This document shows, piece by piece, positions 1 to 9,494 of a DNA stretch of 64,000 nt; the first letter of the stretch is position 1, and every line of letters begins with the position of its first letter. The translations under genes and the position numbers were made by a program. A model generated the notes under the pieces. It searched no databases. It was not told the origin of the DNA and saw only the letters and a list, made by a program, of their open reading frames with translations. The DNA comes from Burkholderia ubonensis subsp. mesacidophila (GTDB lineage Bacteria; Pseudomonadota; Gammaproteobacteria; Burkholderiales; Burkholderiaceae): the NCBI RefSeq assembly GCF_002097715.1, contig NZ_CP020738.1, positions 186,001-250,000 on the forward strand, read 5' to 3'.

Positions 1-2746
1 TCGCCGGGCGGCCGATCACGCCGAGGAAGTTGAAGCTGATCTCCGGCAGCCCGGCGGCGTCGAGCCGCTGCCGGGCGTCGGGCGATGCGCCGAGCCAGCG
101 CGCGAGGCCGTATTCGTGCCGGCGCGGCGCGAGCGCGGCGAGCGCGTGCGCGGCGCTCGCGAGCAGGTCGAGCGGCGCGTCGTCGCGCAGGCAGCCGTCG
201 AGCACGATCGGGCTGAGCGCGGTGAACCAGCCGACGAGCGACGACGCGTCGACGCCGTATTCGCCATCCCGGCCGTGATGTTCGAGCGTCAGCGCGACGC
301 GCTCGCTGTCGAGCGCGGGCGCGAGCGCCGCGCACAGCGACGCGATCAGGATCGCCTGGGTGCGCGAGCGGCGGCCGGCCGGGCCGCTGTCGAGCAGGCG
401 CGCGGTTTGCTGCGGTGACAGGCGCCACGTGTCGACGCGCGTGTCGGCTTCAAGCCCCGGGGCCTTGGTATCCGCACGCGTTGGCAGCGTCGCGAAGCCG
501 CGCTCGGCGAGCGCGAGCCACGGCGCGGGGTCGGCCGCCAGCGCGGCGGCGCTCGCCGCGCGATGCCAGTCCGCGAGCGACACGGCCGGGGCGGGCGGCG
601 GCGCGTCGCCCGCGAGCGACGCGGCGAGCTGGTGCAGCAGCACCGACCACGAGAACGCGTCGACGGCGACGTGATGCACGGCGAGCGCGAGCAGTGCCGG
701 CGCGCCGTCGCGGCGGATCAGCGCGGCGCGCGCGAGCGGGCCGTTTCGCAGGTCGAGCCGCGCGGCGAGCGACGCGATCGCCGAGCGCGCGTCGTCGTCG
801 TTCGCGGCCGTGCGGACGTCGAGCGGAAAGCGCTCCGGCGCGTCGTCCGGCGCGAACGCGACGCTCGCGCGGCCCGCGTCGAGCGTCACGCGCTGGCGCA
901 GCGCCGCGTGCTGCGCGGCCAGCTGCCGCAACGCGTCGCGCAGCGGCTCGGGTGCGATCGCGTGGGTCGTCTCGACGACGATCGTCTGCGCCCAGTGATT
1001 CGGCTCGGCGAGACCGAGCTGCGCGAACCACGCGACGATCGGCGTCGGCGGCAGCGCGTCGTCCACGTGCGGCTCGCCGGCGGCTTGCGTCGCGGCAAGC
1101 GGCGCGTGAGCGCGCGGCGCGCGATCGAGTGCTTCCGCGAGCGCGCGCAGGCTGGCGCCGCCGAGCATCTGGGCGGGCGTCAGGTGTAGTCCCTTGCCGC
1201 GCGCCTCGACGATCGCGCGCAGCGCGCTCAGGCTGTCGCCGCCGAGCGAGAAGAAGCTGTCGTCGCGGCCGGGCTCGCGGCCGAGGATGCGGGCCCAGAC
1301 TTCGGCGAGCGCTTGCTCGGTCGGGGTGGCGGGCGGCGTGGGCGCGGCGTCGGCGTGGCAGGCGTCGTCGCTTTCGTGCGTCGTCGCGTCAGCGGCCGGC
1401 GCGATCGGCTGCGGCGCCGCGAGTCCCGGCAGCGGCAATTGCGCGATCGGCGCGTGCGGATCGCGCAGCGCCGCGTCGAGCAGCTCGGCGAAGCTTGCGA
1501 GCCAGGTGTCGGCGGCCTGCGCGTCGAGCACGTCGCAGCGATGCTCGAGCGCCGCATGCAGCGCGTCCGCGCGCGGCTCGACCATCATCGTCAGGTCGAA
1601 TTTCGCGGTGGCCGGATACACGGGCACGACGTCGATCGACAGCGTGCCGAGCCGCGGCGCGCGCAGCGGCGCGCTCTGCAGCGCGAACAGCGCGTGGAAG
1701 AGCGGCGTGTCGACCGCGTCGCGCGCATGCCGCCGCGCGACCTCGTCGAACGGCGCGCGCGAATGCGCGAACGCCTCGAGCACGACGCCGCGGCAGCGCG
1801 CGACCAGCGTCGCGAAATCGGGCTCGCCCGACACGTCGATGTCGAGCACGAGCGTATTCGCGAAGAAGCCGATCATCGGCTCGAACTCCGGGCGCAGCCG
1901 GTTCGCGACCGGCGTGCCGATCGCGAGCCGCGTCGCGCCGCTCGCGCGATGCAGCAGCGCGGCGAACGCGGCGAGCAGCACGACGAACGGCGTCGTGTCG
2001 GCTGCGCGCGCGTGCTGCTCGACGCGCCCGCCGCGCATCGTGGCGAGCGGGCGCTGTGTCGTCCTGCCTTGGGCCGTGCGCCGCGTTGCAGGATCGGCCG
2101 CGCGTGGAAACGGCAACGGCGCGAGCGGCGCAAGCCGGCCCGCCCAGAAATCGACGTCGGCGGTCAGCACGTCGCCGGCTTCTTCTTCCCAGCTCGCGTA
2201 GTCGCCGTACTGGAGCAACGGCTCGTCGGGCGCGCTTGCCGCCGCGCCGGTTTCGAACGCGTATTGCGCGTCGAGCTCGCCGACGATCCGGTCGAGCGAC
2301 CAGCCGTCGCACGCGATGTGATGGATCACGAGCGACAGCACGTGCTCGTCCGGCGCAAGCGCGAACAGCGTCGCGCGCAGCATCTGCGGGCGACGCAGGT
2401 CGAACGGCGTCGCCGCTTCGTCGGCGAGGCGCGCGTGCAGCGCGTCGCGCGCGAGCGGCTCGCGTGCGAGCTCGAATGCCGCATCCTCGTGCACGAACTG
2501 CATCGGCTCGCCGTCGACCGCGCCGTAGCTCGTGCGCAGGATTTCATGGCGGCGCACGAGCGCGTCGAGGCTGCGCGCGAGCGCGTCGGCGTCGAGCGCG
2601 CCGACGATGCGCAGCGCGAGCGGGATCGCGTAGGCGGTCGAGCTCGGGTCGAGCTCGGCCAGCATCCACAGGCGCCGCTGCGCGCGCGCTTGCGGATAGA
2701 CGAAGACGTCGTGCGTGTCGAGCGGATCGCGGTTCGTTTGCGTCAT
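1..2746 (-). CDS. NRPS, C-T-E architecture without an A domain (3' end beyond window)
   Basis: A non-ribosomal peptide synthetase subunit. Read from ATG at 2746, one base after the stop of the upstream NRPS (TGA-a-ATG), so the two are co-transcribed and probably translationally coupled. Domains seen: a condensation domain (about residues 10-440, catalytic motif HHIACDGWS near nt 2320-2345), then directly a carrier domain (about 470-540, DSFFSLGGDSLSAL, phosphopantetheine serine near nt 1240). An epimerization-type domain follows (about 570 to the window edge; HHVAVDAFSW, VGWFT near nt 215, NFLG near nt 25). The adenylation domain expected between C and T is absent: the linker runs straight from the end of C into TPTEQALAEVW and the T domain. 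The carrier must therefore be loaded in trans or left unused. Family and domain order are firm; the product is unknown. Confidence 0.9.
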   Translation of the reverse strand, partial: MTQTNRDPLDTHDVFVYPQARAQRRLWMLAELDPSSTAYAIPLALRIVGALDADALARSLDALVRRHEILRTSYGAVDGEPMQFVHEDAAFELAREPLARDALHARLADEAATPFDLRRPQMLRATLFALAPDEHVLSLVIHHIACDGWSLDRIVGELDAQYAFETGAAASAPDEPLLQYGDYASWEEEAGDVLTADVDFWAGRLAPLAPLPFPRAADPATRRTAQGRTTQRPLATMRGGRVEQHARAADTTPFVVLLAAFAALLHRASGATRLAIGTPVANRLRPEFEPMIGFFANTLVLDIDVSGEPDFATLVARCRGVVLEAFAHSRAPFDEVARRHARDAVDTPLFHALFALQSAPLRAPRLGTLSIDVVPVYPATAKFDLTMMVEPRADALHAALEHRCDVLDAQAADTWLASFAELLDAALRDPHAPIAQLPLPGLAAPQPIAPAADATTHESDDACHADAAPTPPATPTEQALAEVWARILGREPGRDDSFFSLGGDSLSALRAIVEARGKGLHLTPAQMLGGASLRALAEALDRAPRAHAPLAATQAAGEPHVDDALPPTPIVAWFAQLGLAEPNHWAQTIVVETTHAIAPEPLRDALRQLAAQHAALRQRVTLDAGRASVAFAPDDAPERFPLDVRTAANDDDARSAIASLAARLDLRNGPLARAALIRRDGAPALLALAVHHVAVDAFSWSVLLHQLAASLAGDAPPPAPAVSLADWHRAASAAALAADPAPWLALAERGFATLPTRADTKAPGLEADTRVDTWRLSPQQTARLLDSGPAGRRSRTQAILIASLCAALAPALDSERVALTLEHHGRDGEYGVDASSLVGWFTALSPIVLDGCLRDDAPLDLLASAAHALAALAPRRHEYGLARWLGASPDARQRLDAAGLPEISFNFLGVIGRPA

Positions 2747-2747
2747 T

Positions 2748-5700
2748 TCAGGGGGCGTTTTCGAGAGTCGTGAGGTGCGAGCCGTCGGGCCCGGCGGAAA
2801 TCCGTGCGCGGACGCGGGGCGCGCGGCGCACCGGCGTGGGCGTCGACGCGCCCGCCGCGCCCGCATCGGCCGCGAGCGAATCGATCCACGCGGCGAGCGC
2901 GTGCAGCGTCGGCTGCGTGAACATCCCTTGCAGCGGCAGATCGAGACCCGTGGCGAGACGCGCCGCGTTCAGCGCCTTGAGCGACGCGATGCTGTCGCCG
3001 CCTAGCGCGAAGAAGCTGTCGTGGCGGGCGGGCTCGCGGCCGAGGACGCGGGCCCAGATGTCGGCGAGCAGGCGCTCGGTGGGCGTGGCGGGCGGCTCGC
3101 GATTGGCGTCGTCGGAGACGGCTTCCGGCTTGGGCAGCGCGCGGCGGTCGAGCTTGCCGTTGACGGTGAGGGGCAGCGCGTCGAGGACGACGAAGTGCGC
3201 GGGAATCATGTGAGCCGGCAGGTGCGCGGCGAGGTGGGCGCGCAGCGCGGCGGGATCGAGTTCGTCGTGCGCCGCGTCATCCGCATGCCGCTGCGTGACG
3301 TAAGCGACGAGCCGCGCATTGCCGTGCGCATCGTCGTCGGCGACCACGGCTGCATCGCGCACGCGCGGATGGTCGCGCAACGCGGCTTCGATTTCGCCGG
3401 GCTCGATGCGGAAGCCGCGAATCTTGATCTGCTGGTCGGCGCGGCCGAGATAGACGATCTCGCCGTCGGCGCGGCGTCGCGCGAGGTCGCCTGCGCGATA
3501 GCGCCGTGCGCCCGGCGCGCCGTCCGGATCGGGGACGAAGCGGGCTGCGGTGAGGCCGGGACGATTCAGATAGCCGCGCGCGACGCCCGCGCCGCCGACG
3601 TGGATCTCGCCGGCGACGCCGTCGAGAACCGGCTCGCCGTGGCGATCGAGCAACTGCAACGAGAGATCGGCCAGCGGCGCGCCGATCGGGCTGAAGGGTG
3701 CGTCGGCATCAGCACGGCACAGCGTGCGCGCGGTGACGTGGACGGTGGTCTCGGTGATGCCGTACATGTTGACGAGGCGGGGCCGCTCGTCGCCGTAGCG
3801 GTCAAACCAGTCGCGCAGCGCGGCGGGGTCGAGCGCTTCGCCGCCGAACACGACGAGGCGCAGCGCGGAGAGCGTGCCGGGCTGCCGGTCGAGCAGACGG
3901 AAGGCCGACGGCGTCTGGCTGAGGACGGACACGCGATGCACACGCAGGAAGTCGGCGAACGCGAGCGGATCGCGGCTCGTCTCGAAAGGGACGAAGACCG
4001 CTTGCGCGCCGTGCAGCAGCGCACCCCACAGCTCCCACACGGAGAAGTCGAACGCGGTGGAATGGAAGACGCTCCACACGTCGTGCTCGGAAAGCGAGAA
4101 CGGTTCACGAGTAACGTCGAACAGGCGCAGCACGTTCGCGTGAGTGACGACGCAGCCCTTGGGCGTGCCGGTGGAGCCGGACGTGTAGATCACATAGGCG
4201 GCTTGCGCGGCGCAGACGGCGCGGGGCGGAGCCGTTCGGGCGCGGTCGCCACCGACATCGTCGAGACTGATCGCACTGCGCGGCAGATCGCCTGAGCGCG
4301 GTAGGCGTTCGAGCTCGTCGTTGGTTCCGACGATGGCGATCATCGCGCTGTCGTCGATGAGGAAATGCAGTCGCTCGTCGGGATAGGCGGAATCGAGCGG
4401 CACATAGGCAGCGCCGGTCTTGAGGATCGCGAGCATGCCGATCGCGAAATGGATATCGCGTCCGGACGCGAGACCGACGCGCAACTCGGGGCCGGCGCCG
4501 AGATCGCGCAACGTCCAGGCAAGTGCGTTGGCGTGCGCGTCGAGTTGCGCATAGGTAAGCGAGCCGGCGTCGCCCGACACGGCAACCGCATCCGGATCGT
4601 GCGCGGCGATCTGCTCGAACGCATCGCACAGATTCGCGTGCCGCAGCGTCGGCGCGATCGGCGTGCGCGTCGTCGCCGGCAAGCCGCGCACGCCGGCGAC
4701 CGGCATCGCGAGCCACGGCGCGTCGACGTCGGCCGCGATGTCGCGCAGCGCCGCGTCGAGCACCGCGACGTGCCGCTCGACCTGCGCCGCGCGAAACTGC
4801 GCGACGTCGTAATGCAGCGACACGTCGAACCCGTCGCCGGCCGGGTCGCGCGCGAACTGCACGAGCAGCGGGAAGTCGGTTTCCTCGTGCGCGTCGAAGT
4901 CGACCACCGCGACGCCGGGCAGATCGAGCGCGTCGCGATAGACGTGGAAATGGATGTAGTTGAACGCGACGTCGAACAGGCGGCCCGCGCCGGCCTCGTC
5001 GGCGATCGCGGCGAGCGGCAGGCGCTTGAGCGCGTCGAGCTCGCGCTCGGCGGCGGCGACCTGCCGGATCAGCCCGGCCCATGAACCGGGCGCGAGACGC
5101 GCGCCGAACGGCACGGTGTTCAGGAAGAGGCCGGTCGCCCGCGTGCTGTGCGCGTGATCGGGCCGGTTGTGGACGACGTAGCCCGTCACCGGGCAGTCCG
5201 ATCCCGTCAGCATCGACAGCGTGCGCAGATGCGCGGCGAGCAGCAGCGTGCGCAGCTCGACGCCGAGCGTGCGGGCGCGCGCGGCGAGCGACGCCGACAA
5301 CGGCGGCGACACGCGCCGGACGATGCGCTCGACCGTGCGTCGTCCATCGGTCCGGGTCGCGTCGTCGCCGCCGTTCGCACCGCCGCCGCCGTCCGCACCG
5401 TCGCTGCCGGCGAGCAGCGTCGCGGGCCGGCGGGAAAGCCGCTCGCGCCACGCGCGGCGCAGCGCGTCGTCCGCGAGCGCGTCGCGCTCGGCGGCAGCGT
5501 GCAGCGCCAGCACCGGCGCGTCGCTCGCGGGCTCGGCGAGCGGGCCGCCGCATGCGTTGCCGATGATCTCCGTCATCAGCGTCGCGACACTCCAGCCGTC
5601 GACGATCGCGTGATGAAAGCTCAGTGTCACGTGGATCGCGTCGTCGGCGACGCGATGGATGAACAGCCGCAGCATCGGGCCGTGCGCGACGTCGAAGTCG

Positions 5701-8700
5701 TGCTGCTGCTCGGCGGCGACGAACGCGTCGAGCTCGGCTTGCCGCGCAGCGTTGTCCAGCGTGCGGCAATCGAACACCTCAAGCGCCGGGGCGGCTTCGC
5801 GCCGGATCAGTTGCAGCGGCGTCGAGAAGCCGTCGAGCGCGAACACGGTGCGCAGCGTCGCGTGCGCGCGCGTCACGGCTGCGAGCGCGCGGCGCCATGC
5901 GGCTTCGTCCCACGCGGGAATCCGCAGGCGATAGCGGAACACGTCGTGGAAGACCGTGCCGCCGTCGCGTTCGCGATGGAACAGCATCCCGAGTTGCAGG
6001 CGGGACATCGGCAGCGCGTCTTCGAGCCCGTCGGGCAGCAACGCGCGGTCGGCGTCCGACAGCAGCGCGAATGGCGCGGGCGCGGCGGACACCGACAGCG
6101 GCGGCAACGGGTCGCGATCGACGGCTTCGGCGAGCGCGGCGAGCGTCGGGCATTCGCGCAACTGGCGCGGCGACACGTATACGCCCTGCGCACGTGCGTC
6201 GGTGACGACTTCGAGCGAATTGAGGCTGTCGCCGCCGAGCGCGAAGAAACTGTCGTGGCGGGCGGGGGCACGGCCGAGGACGCGGGTCCAGATGTCGGCG
6301 AGCAGACGCTCGGTGGGCGTGGCGGGCGGCTCGCGATTGGTGTCGTCGGAGACGGCTTCCGGCTTGGGCAGCGCGCGGCGGTCGAGCTTGCCGTTGACGG
6401 TGAGCGGCAGCGCGTCGAGGACGACGAGGTGCGCGGGAATCATGTGAGCCGGCAGGTGCGCGGCGAGGTGGGCGCGCAGCGCGGCGGGATCGAGTCCGTC
6501 GTGCGCCGCGTCATCCGCATGCCGCTGCGTGACGTAAGCGACGAGCCGCGCATTGCCGTGCGCATCGTCGTCGGCGACCACGGCCGCATCGCGCACGCGC
6601 GGATGGTCGCGCAACGCGGCTTCGATCTCGCCGGGCTCGATGCGGAAGCCGCGAATCTTGATCTGCTGGTCGGCGCGGCCGAGATAGACGATCTCGCCGT
6701 CGGCGCGGCGTCGCGCGAGGTCGCCTGCGCGATAGCGCCGCGCGCCCGGCGCGCCGTCCGGATCAGGCACGAAGCGGGCTGCGGTGAGGCCGGGACGATT
6801 CAGATAGCCGCGCGCGACGCCCGCACCGCCAACGTGAATCTCGCCGGCGACGCCGTCGAGAACCGGCTCGCCGTGGCGATCGAGCAGTTGCAGCGAGAGA
6901 TCGGCCAGCGGCGCGCCGATCGGGCTGAGCGGTGCGTCGGCGTCAGCACGGCACAGCGTGCGCGCGGTGACATGGACGGTGGTCTCGGTGATGCCGTACA
7001 TGTTGACGAGGCGGGGCCGCTCGTCGCCGTAGCGGTCGAACCAGTCGCGCAGCGCGGCGGGGTCGAGCGCTTCGCCGCCGAACACGACGAGGCGCAGCGC
7101 GGAGAGCGTGCCGGGCTGCCGGTCGAGCAGGCGGAAGGCCGACGGCGTCTGGCTCAGGACGGACACGCGATGCACACGCAGGAAATCGGCGAACGCGAGC
7201 GGATCGCGGCTCGTCTCGAAGGGGACGAAGACCGCTTGCGCGCCGTGCAGCAGCGCGCCCCAGAGTTCCCACACGGAGAAGTCGAACGCGGTGGAGTGGA
7301 AGACGCTCCACACGTCGTCACTGGCGAGCGAGAACGGCTCACGCGTGACGTCGAACAGGCGCAGCACGTTCGCGTGAGTAACGACGCAGCCTTTAGGTGT
7401 GCCGGTGGAGCCGGATGTGTAGATCACATAGGCGGCTTGCGCGGCGCAGACGGCGCGGGGCGGAGCCGTTCGGGCGCGGTCGCCACCAACATCGTCGAGA
7501 CTGATCGCACAGCGCGGCAGATCACCCGAGCGCGGCAGGCGTTCTAGCTCGTCGTTGGTTCCGACGATGGCGATCATCGCGCTGTCGTCGATGAGGAAAC
7601 GCAGTCGCTCGTCGGGATAGGCGGAATCGAGCGGCACATAGGCAGCGCCGGTCTTGAGGATCGCGAGCATGCCGATCGCGAAATGGATGTCGCGTCCGGA
7701 CGCGAGACCGATGCGCAACTCGGGGCCGGCGCCAAGATCGCGCAACGTCCAGGCAAGTGCGTTGGCGCGCGCGTCGAGCTGCGCATAGGTAAGCGAGCCG
7801 GCGTCGCCCGACACGGCAACCGCATCCGGATAGTGCGCGGCGATCCGCTCGAACGCATCACTCAGGTTCGCGCGTGACAGCGCCGGAAGGCCGCTCACAA
7901 GCGCCGCTCGAGCATCGAGAACCGTCGGCTTCACCGGAACGAGCCGCGCGTTCGCGTCGTCGAGCGCTTCGTGCAGCACGTCCCGGAACGTATCGACGAG
8001 CGTCTGCGGCGCGAGATCGCCGAAGCAAGAATCGTTCGTGTCGAAGTCGATGTAGATCGGCCGTCGCGCGCTGAAGTCGCGCACGTAGACGCGCAGCGGA
8101 TAGCTTTGCGCGGGCGTGCGCAGCGGCGTCACCGTCGTCGACGTGCCGTCGAACGTCGCGTCGTAGTCGTGCCGCTCGTACGACAGGCTCACTTCGAACG
8201 GCAGCCGGCCCTGGTCGCCCGACAGCGCGTCGAGCGGATAGCGCTGATGGCGGAAATCGGCCTTCAGCTGCGCGCCGATCCGCGCGACGAGATCCGCGAA
8301 CGTGTCGGCGGGCGCCGCCGGCGTGCGCAGCACGCAAAAGCCGAGAAAAAGCCCGATCGTCTGCTTGTCCGTCGCGGTGCGCCGGTTCAGGATCGGCAGG
8401 CCGATCGCGAGATCGCGTGCGCCGACGACGCGAAACAGCGTCGCCTGCAGGACCGCCGCGAAGAAATGGAACGGGCTCGCGCGCTGCGCGTCGGACCACG
8501 CGTGCAGCGCGGCGGTGTCGGCCGCGCTCAGCTCGAGCACCGTGCGACGGTTCGATTGCGACGTCGCGCGCGGGAAATACTCGCTGTCATACGACGCGAG
8601 GCGCTCGGCCCAGTAGCGGCGCGACGCGTCGCATTTGTCGGAGGCCAGATACGCGCGCTCGTCCGCGAGCATCGCGTCGACGCGGGTCTCGTGCCACGCA

Positions 8701-9194
8701 GACGGCGTCTCGCCCGCCCGCAGCCGGTTGTACGCTTCGCAGATGCGTGCGTAGAAGAGGGACGTGCCCCATCCGTCGAACAGCGCGTGATGGAATTTCG
8801 TATAGGCGACGTAGTCGTCGTCGCCAACCTGCATCAGCACCATCCGGCAGGCGATTTCGCGACCGTCGGTCGCAAAGCGGTGATTCACGAAATCGTCGTC
8901 GATGAAGCGCTGCGCTTCGGCATGCGGATCGGCGTGCGCGCGCAGGTCGAGCATCTCGCGCACGAAGCGCGCGTCGTCGTGCACGATCTGGAACAGGCCG
9001 TCGTCGCCGTCATGCAGCGACGAGCGCACCGCGGCGCTGTGCTGCGCGACGAAGTCCGCCGCGCGCCAGAACAGCGCGACATCGAGCGCGCCGACGATGC
9101 GCGACGACGCGCCGATGTGCGCGAGCCGATGGTCTTCATGGATGTTTTGCGCCGCGAGGATGTTGCGCTGTGCCGCCCGGAGGGGGTATTTCAT
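2748..9194 (-). CDS. Dimodular NRPS, C-A-T-C-A-T, threonine-like A domains
   Basis: Builds two residues of a peptide. Start chosen at ATG 9194 (MKYPLRAAQ, the usual beginning of a C domain); an in-frame ATG at 9257 would add 21 residues. Length about 2148 aa. Domains: C1 (HHALFDGWG, residues 135-143), A1 (about 450-960), T1 (GGDSL near 988), C2 (FHHAIVDGWS near 1193), A2 (about 1530-2030), T2 (GGDSI near 2066). Both A domains carry YTSGSTGTPKG and NMYGITETT. My reading of the specificity residues against GrsA is D-F-W-S-V-G-M-V-H-K for each, close to the known threonine code DFWNIGMVHK. A1-T1 and A2-T2 DNA is nearly identical at an offset of 3234 bp. Upstream of the C-T-E subunit and divergent from an exporter. 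Starting with a C domain suggests an acylated first residue or an upstream partner. Confidence 0.93.
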   Translation of the reverse strand: MKYPLRAAQRNILAAQNIHEDHRLAHIGASSRIVGALDVALFWRAADFVAQHSAAVRSSLHDGDDGLFQIVHDDARFVREMLDLRAHADPHAEAQRFIDDDFVNHRFATDGREIACRMVLMQVGDDDYVAYTKFHHALFDGWGTSLFYARICEAYNRLRAGETPSAWHETRVDAMLADERAYLASDKCDASRRYWAERLASYDSEYFPRATSQSNRRTVLELSAADTAALHAWSDAQRASPFHFFAAVLQATLFRVVGARDLAIGLPILNRRTATDKQTIGLFLGFCVLRTPAAPADTFADLVARIGAQLKADFRHQRYPLDALSGDQGRLPFEVSLSYERHDYDATFDGTSTTVTPLRTPAQSYPLRVYVRDFSARRPIYIDFDTNDSCFGDLAPQTLVDTFRDVLHEALDDANARLVPVKPTVLDARAALVSGLPALSRANLSDAFERIAAHYPDAVAVSGDAGSLTYAQLDARANALAWTLRDLGAGPELRIGLASGRDIHFAIGMLAILKTGAAYVPLDSAYPDERLRFLIDDSAMIAIVGTNDELERLPRSGDLPRCAISLDDVGGDRARTAPPRAVCAAQAAYVIYTSGSTGTPKGCVVTHANVLRLFDVTREPFSLASDDVWSVFHSTAFDFSVWELWGALLHGAQAVFVPFETSRDPLAFADFLRVHRVSVLSQTPSAFRLLDRQPGTLSALRLVVFGGEALDPAALRDWFDRYGDERPRLVNMYGITETTVHVTARTLCRADADAPLSPIGAPLADLSLQLLDRHGEPVLDGVAGEIHVGGAGVARGYLNRPGLTAARFVPDPDGAPGARRYRAGDLARRRADGEIVYLGRADQQIKIRGFRIEPGEIEAALRDHPRVRDAAVVADDDAHGNARLVAYVTQRHADDAAHDGLDPAALRAHLAAHLPAHMIPAHLVVLDALPLTVNGKLDRRALPKPEAVSDDTNREPPATPTERLLADIWTRVLGRAPARHDSFFALGGDSLNSLEVVTDARAQGVYVSPRQLRECPTLAALAEAVDRDPLPPLSVSAAPAPFALLSDADRALLPDGLEDALPMSRLQLGMLFHRERDGGTVFHDVFRYRLRIPAWDEAAWRRALAAVTRAHATLRTVFALDGFSTPLQLIRREAAPALEVFDCRTLDNAARQAELDAFVAAEQQHDFDVAHGPMLRLFIHRVADDAIHVTLSFHHAIVDGWSVATLMTEIIGNACGGPLAEPASDAPVLALHAAAERDALADDALRRAWRERLSRRPATLLAGSDGADGGGGANGGDDATRTDGRRTVERIVRRVSPPLSASLAARARTLGVELRTLLLAAHLRTLSMLTGSDCPVTGYVVHNRPDHAHSTRATGLFLNTVPFGARLAPGSWAGLIRQVAAAERELDALKRLPLAAIADEAGAGRLFDVAFNYIHFHVYRDALDLPGVAVVDFDAHEETDFPLLVQFARDPAGDGFDVSLHYDVAQFRAAQVERHVAVLDAALRDIAADVDAPWLAMPVAGVRGLPATTRTPIAPTLRHANLCDAFEQIAAHDPDAVAVSGDAGSLTYAQLDAHANALAWTLRDLGAGPELRVGLASGRDIHFAIGMLAILKTGAAYVPLDSAYPDERLHFLIDDSAMIAIVGTNDELERLPRSGDLPRSAISLDDVGGDRARTAPPRAVCAAQAAYVIYTSGSTGTPKGCVVTHANVLRLFDVTREPFSLSEHDVWSVFHSTAFDFSVWELWGALLHGAQAVFVPFETSRDPLAFADFLRVHRVSVLSQTPSAFRLLDRQPGTLSALRLVVFGGEALDPAALRDWFDRYGDERPRLVNMYGITETTVHVTARTLCRADADAPFSPIGAPLADLSLQLLDRHGEPVLDGVAGEIHVGGAGVARGYLNRPGLTAARFVPDPDGAPGARRYRAGDLARRRADGEIVYLGRADQQIKIRGFRIEPGEIEAALRDHPRVRDAAVVADDDAHGNARLVAYVTQRHADDAAHDELDPAALRAHLAAHLPAHMIPAHFVVLDALPLTVNGKLDRRALPKPEAVSDDANREPPATPTERLLADIWARVLGREPARHDSFFALGGDSIASLKALNAARLATGLDLPLQGMFTQPTLHALAAWIDSLAADAGAAGASTPTPVRRAPRVRARISAGPDGSHLTTLENAP
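3001..7884. repeat. Internal duplicated A-T coding segment (3001-4650 and 6235-7884)
   Basis: About 1.65 kb of the NRPS gene occurs twice in direct orientation, 3234 bp apart, with only scattered substitutions. For example the stretch starting at 4561 matches that starting at 7795, and 3047 matches 6281. The C domains between them are not similar to this degree. This fits module duplication followed by gene conversion of the A domains. Confidence 0.85.
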
Positions 9195-9494
9195 CGGACT
9201 GCCCGCCGTAGATGGATTCGCTGTAGAGGGTTCTTCGGATGCCGATACATTGCGCACGCGTCGCCGGATGCGGCCATTCGCAAGTGACGGAAATTAAAAC
9301 ACCGCGCCGGCCGAGCGTCTGTCCCCCCAACGCCGGACAATGCGCGCGCGGTCCGTCATGCATTCCCATGACAGACATCGTCCGTCGCCGGTGCTCTAAT
9401 CCGGCAGGCCTGTTCGCGCGGCTGCCGCACGAACGTCGAATCCGGCGCGTTCGCGCCGCGTGAGCTTCATCGCGCTCAAACCGGGAAGGAATGC
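9195..9494. promoter_or_regulatory. Divergent promoter region, NRPS / MFS exporter
   Basis: Roughly 300 bp between the NRPS start (minus strand) and the exporter start (plus strand). It must hold promoters for both. I see no convincing -35/-10 pair or operator palindrome in it and no gene. Confidence 0.5.

Noticed and set aside
415..3213. Very long plus-strand open frame (over 900 codons) opposite the C-T-E NRPS
   Set aside because: Arg/Ala-rich shadow of a high-GC gene. The minus strand shows proper C, T and E motifs.
5148..7547. 799-codon plus-strand frame opposite the dimodular NRPS
   Set aside because: Antisense shadow; repeats itself with the A-domain duplication and has no domain of its own.
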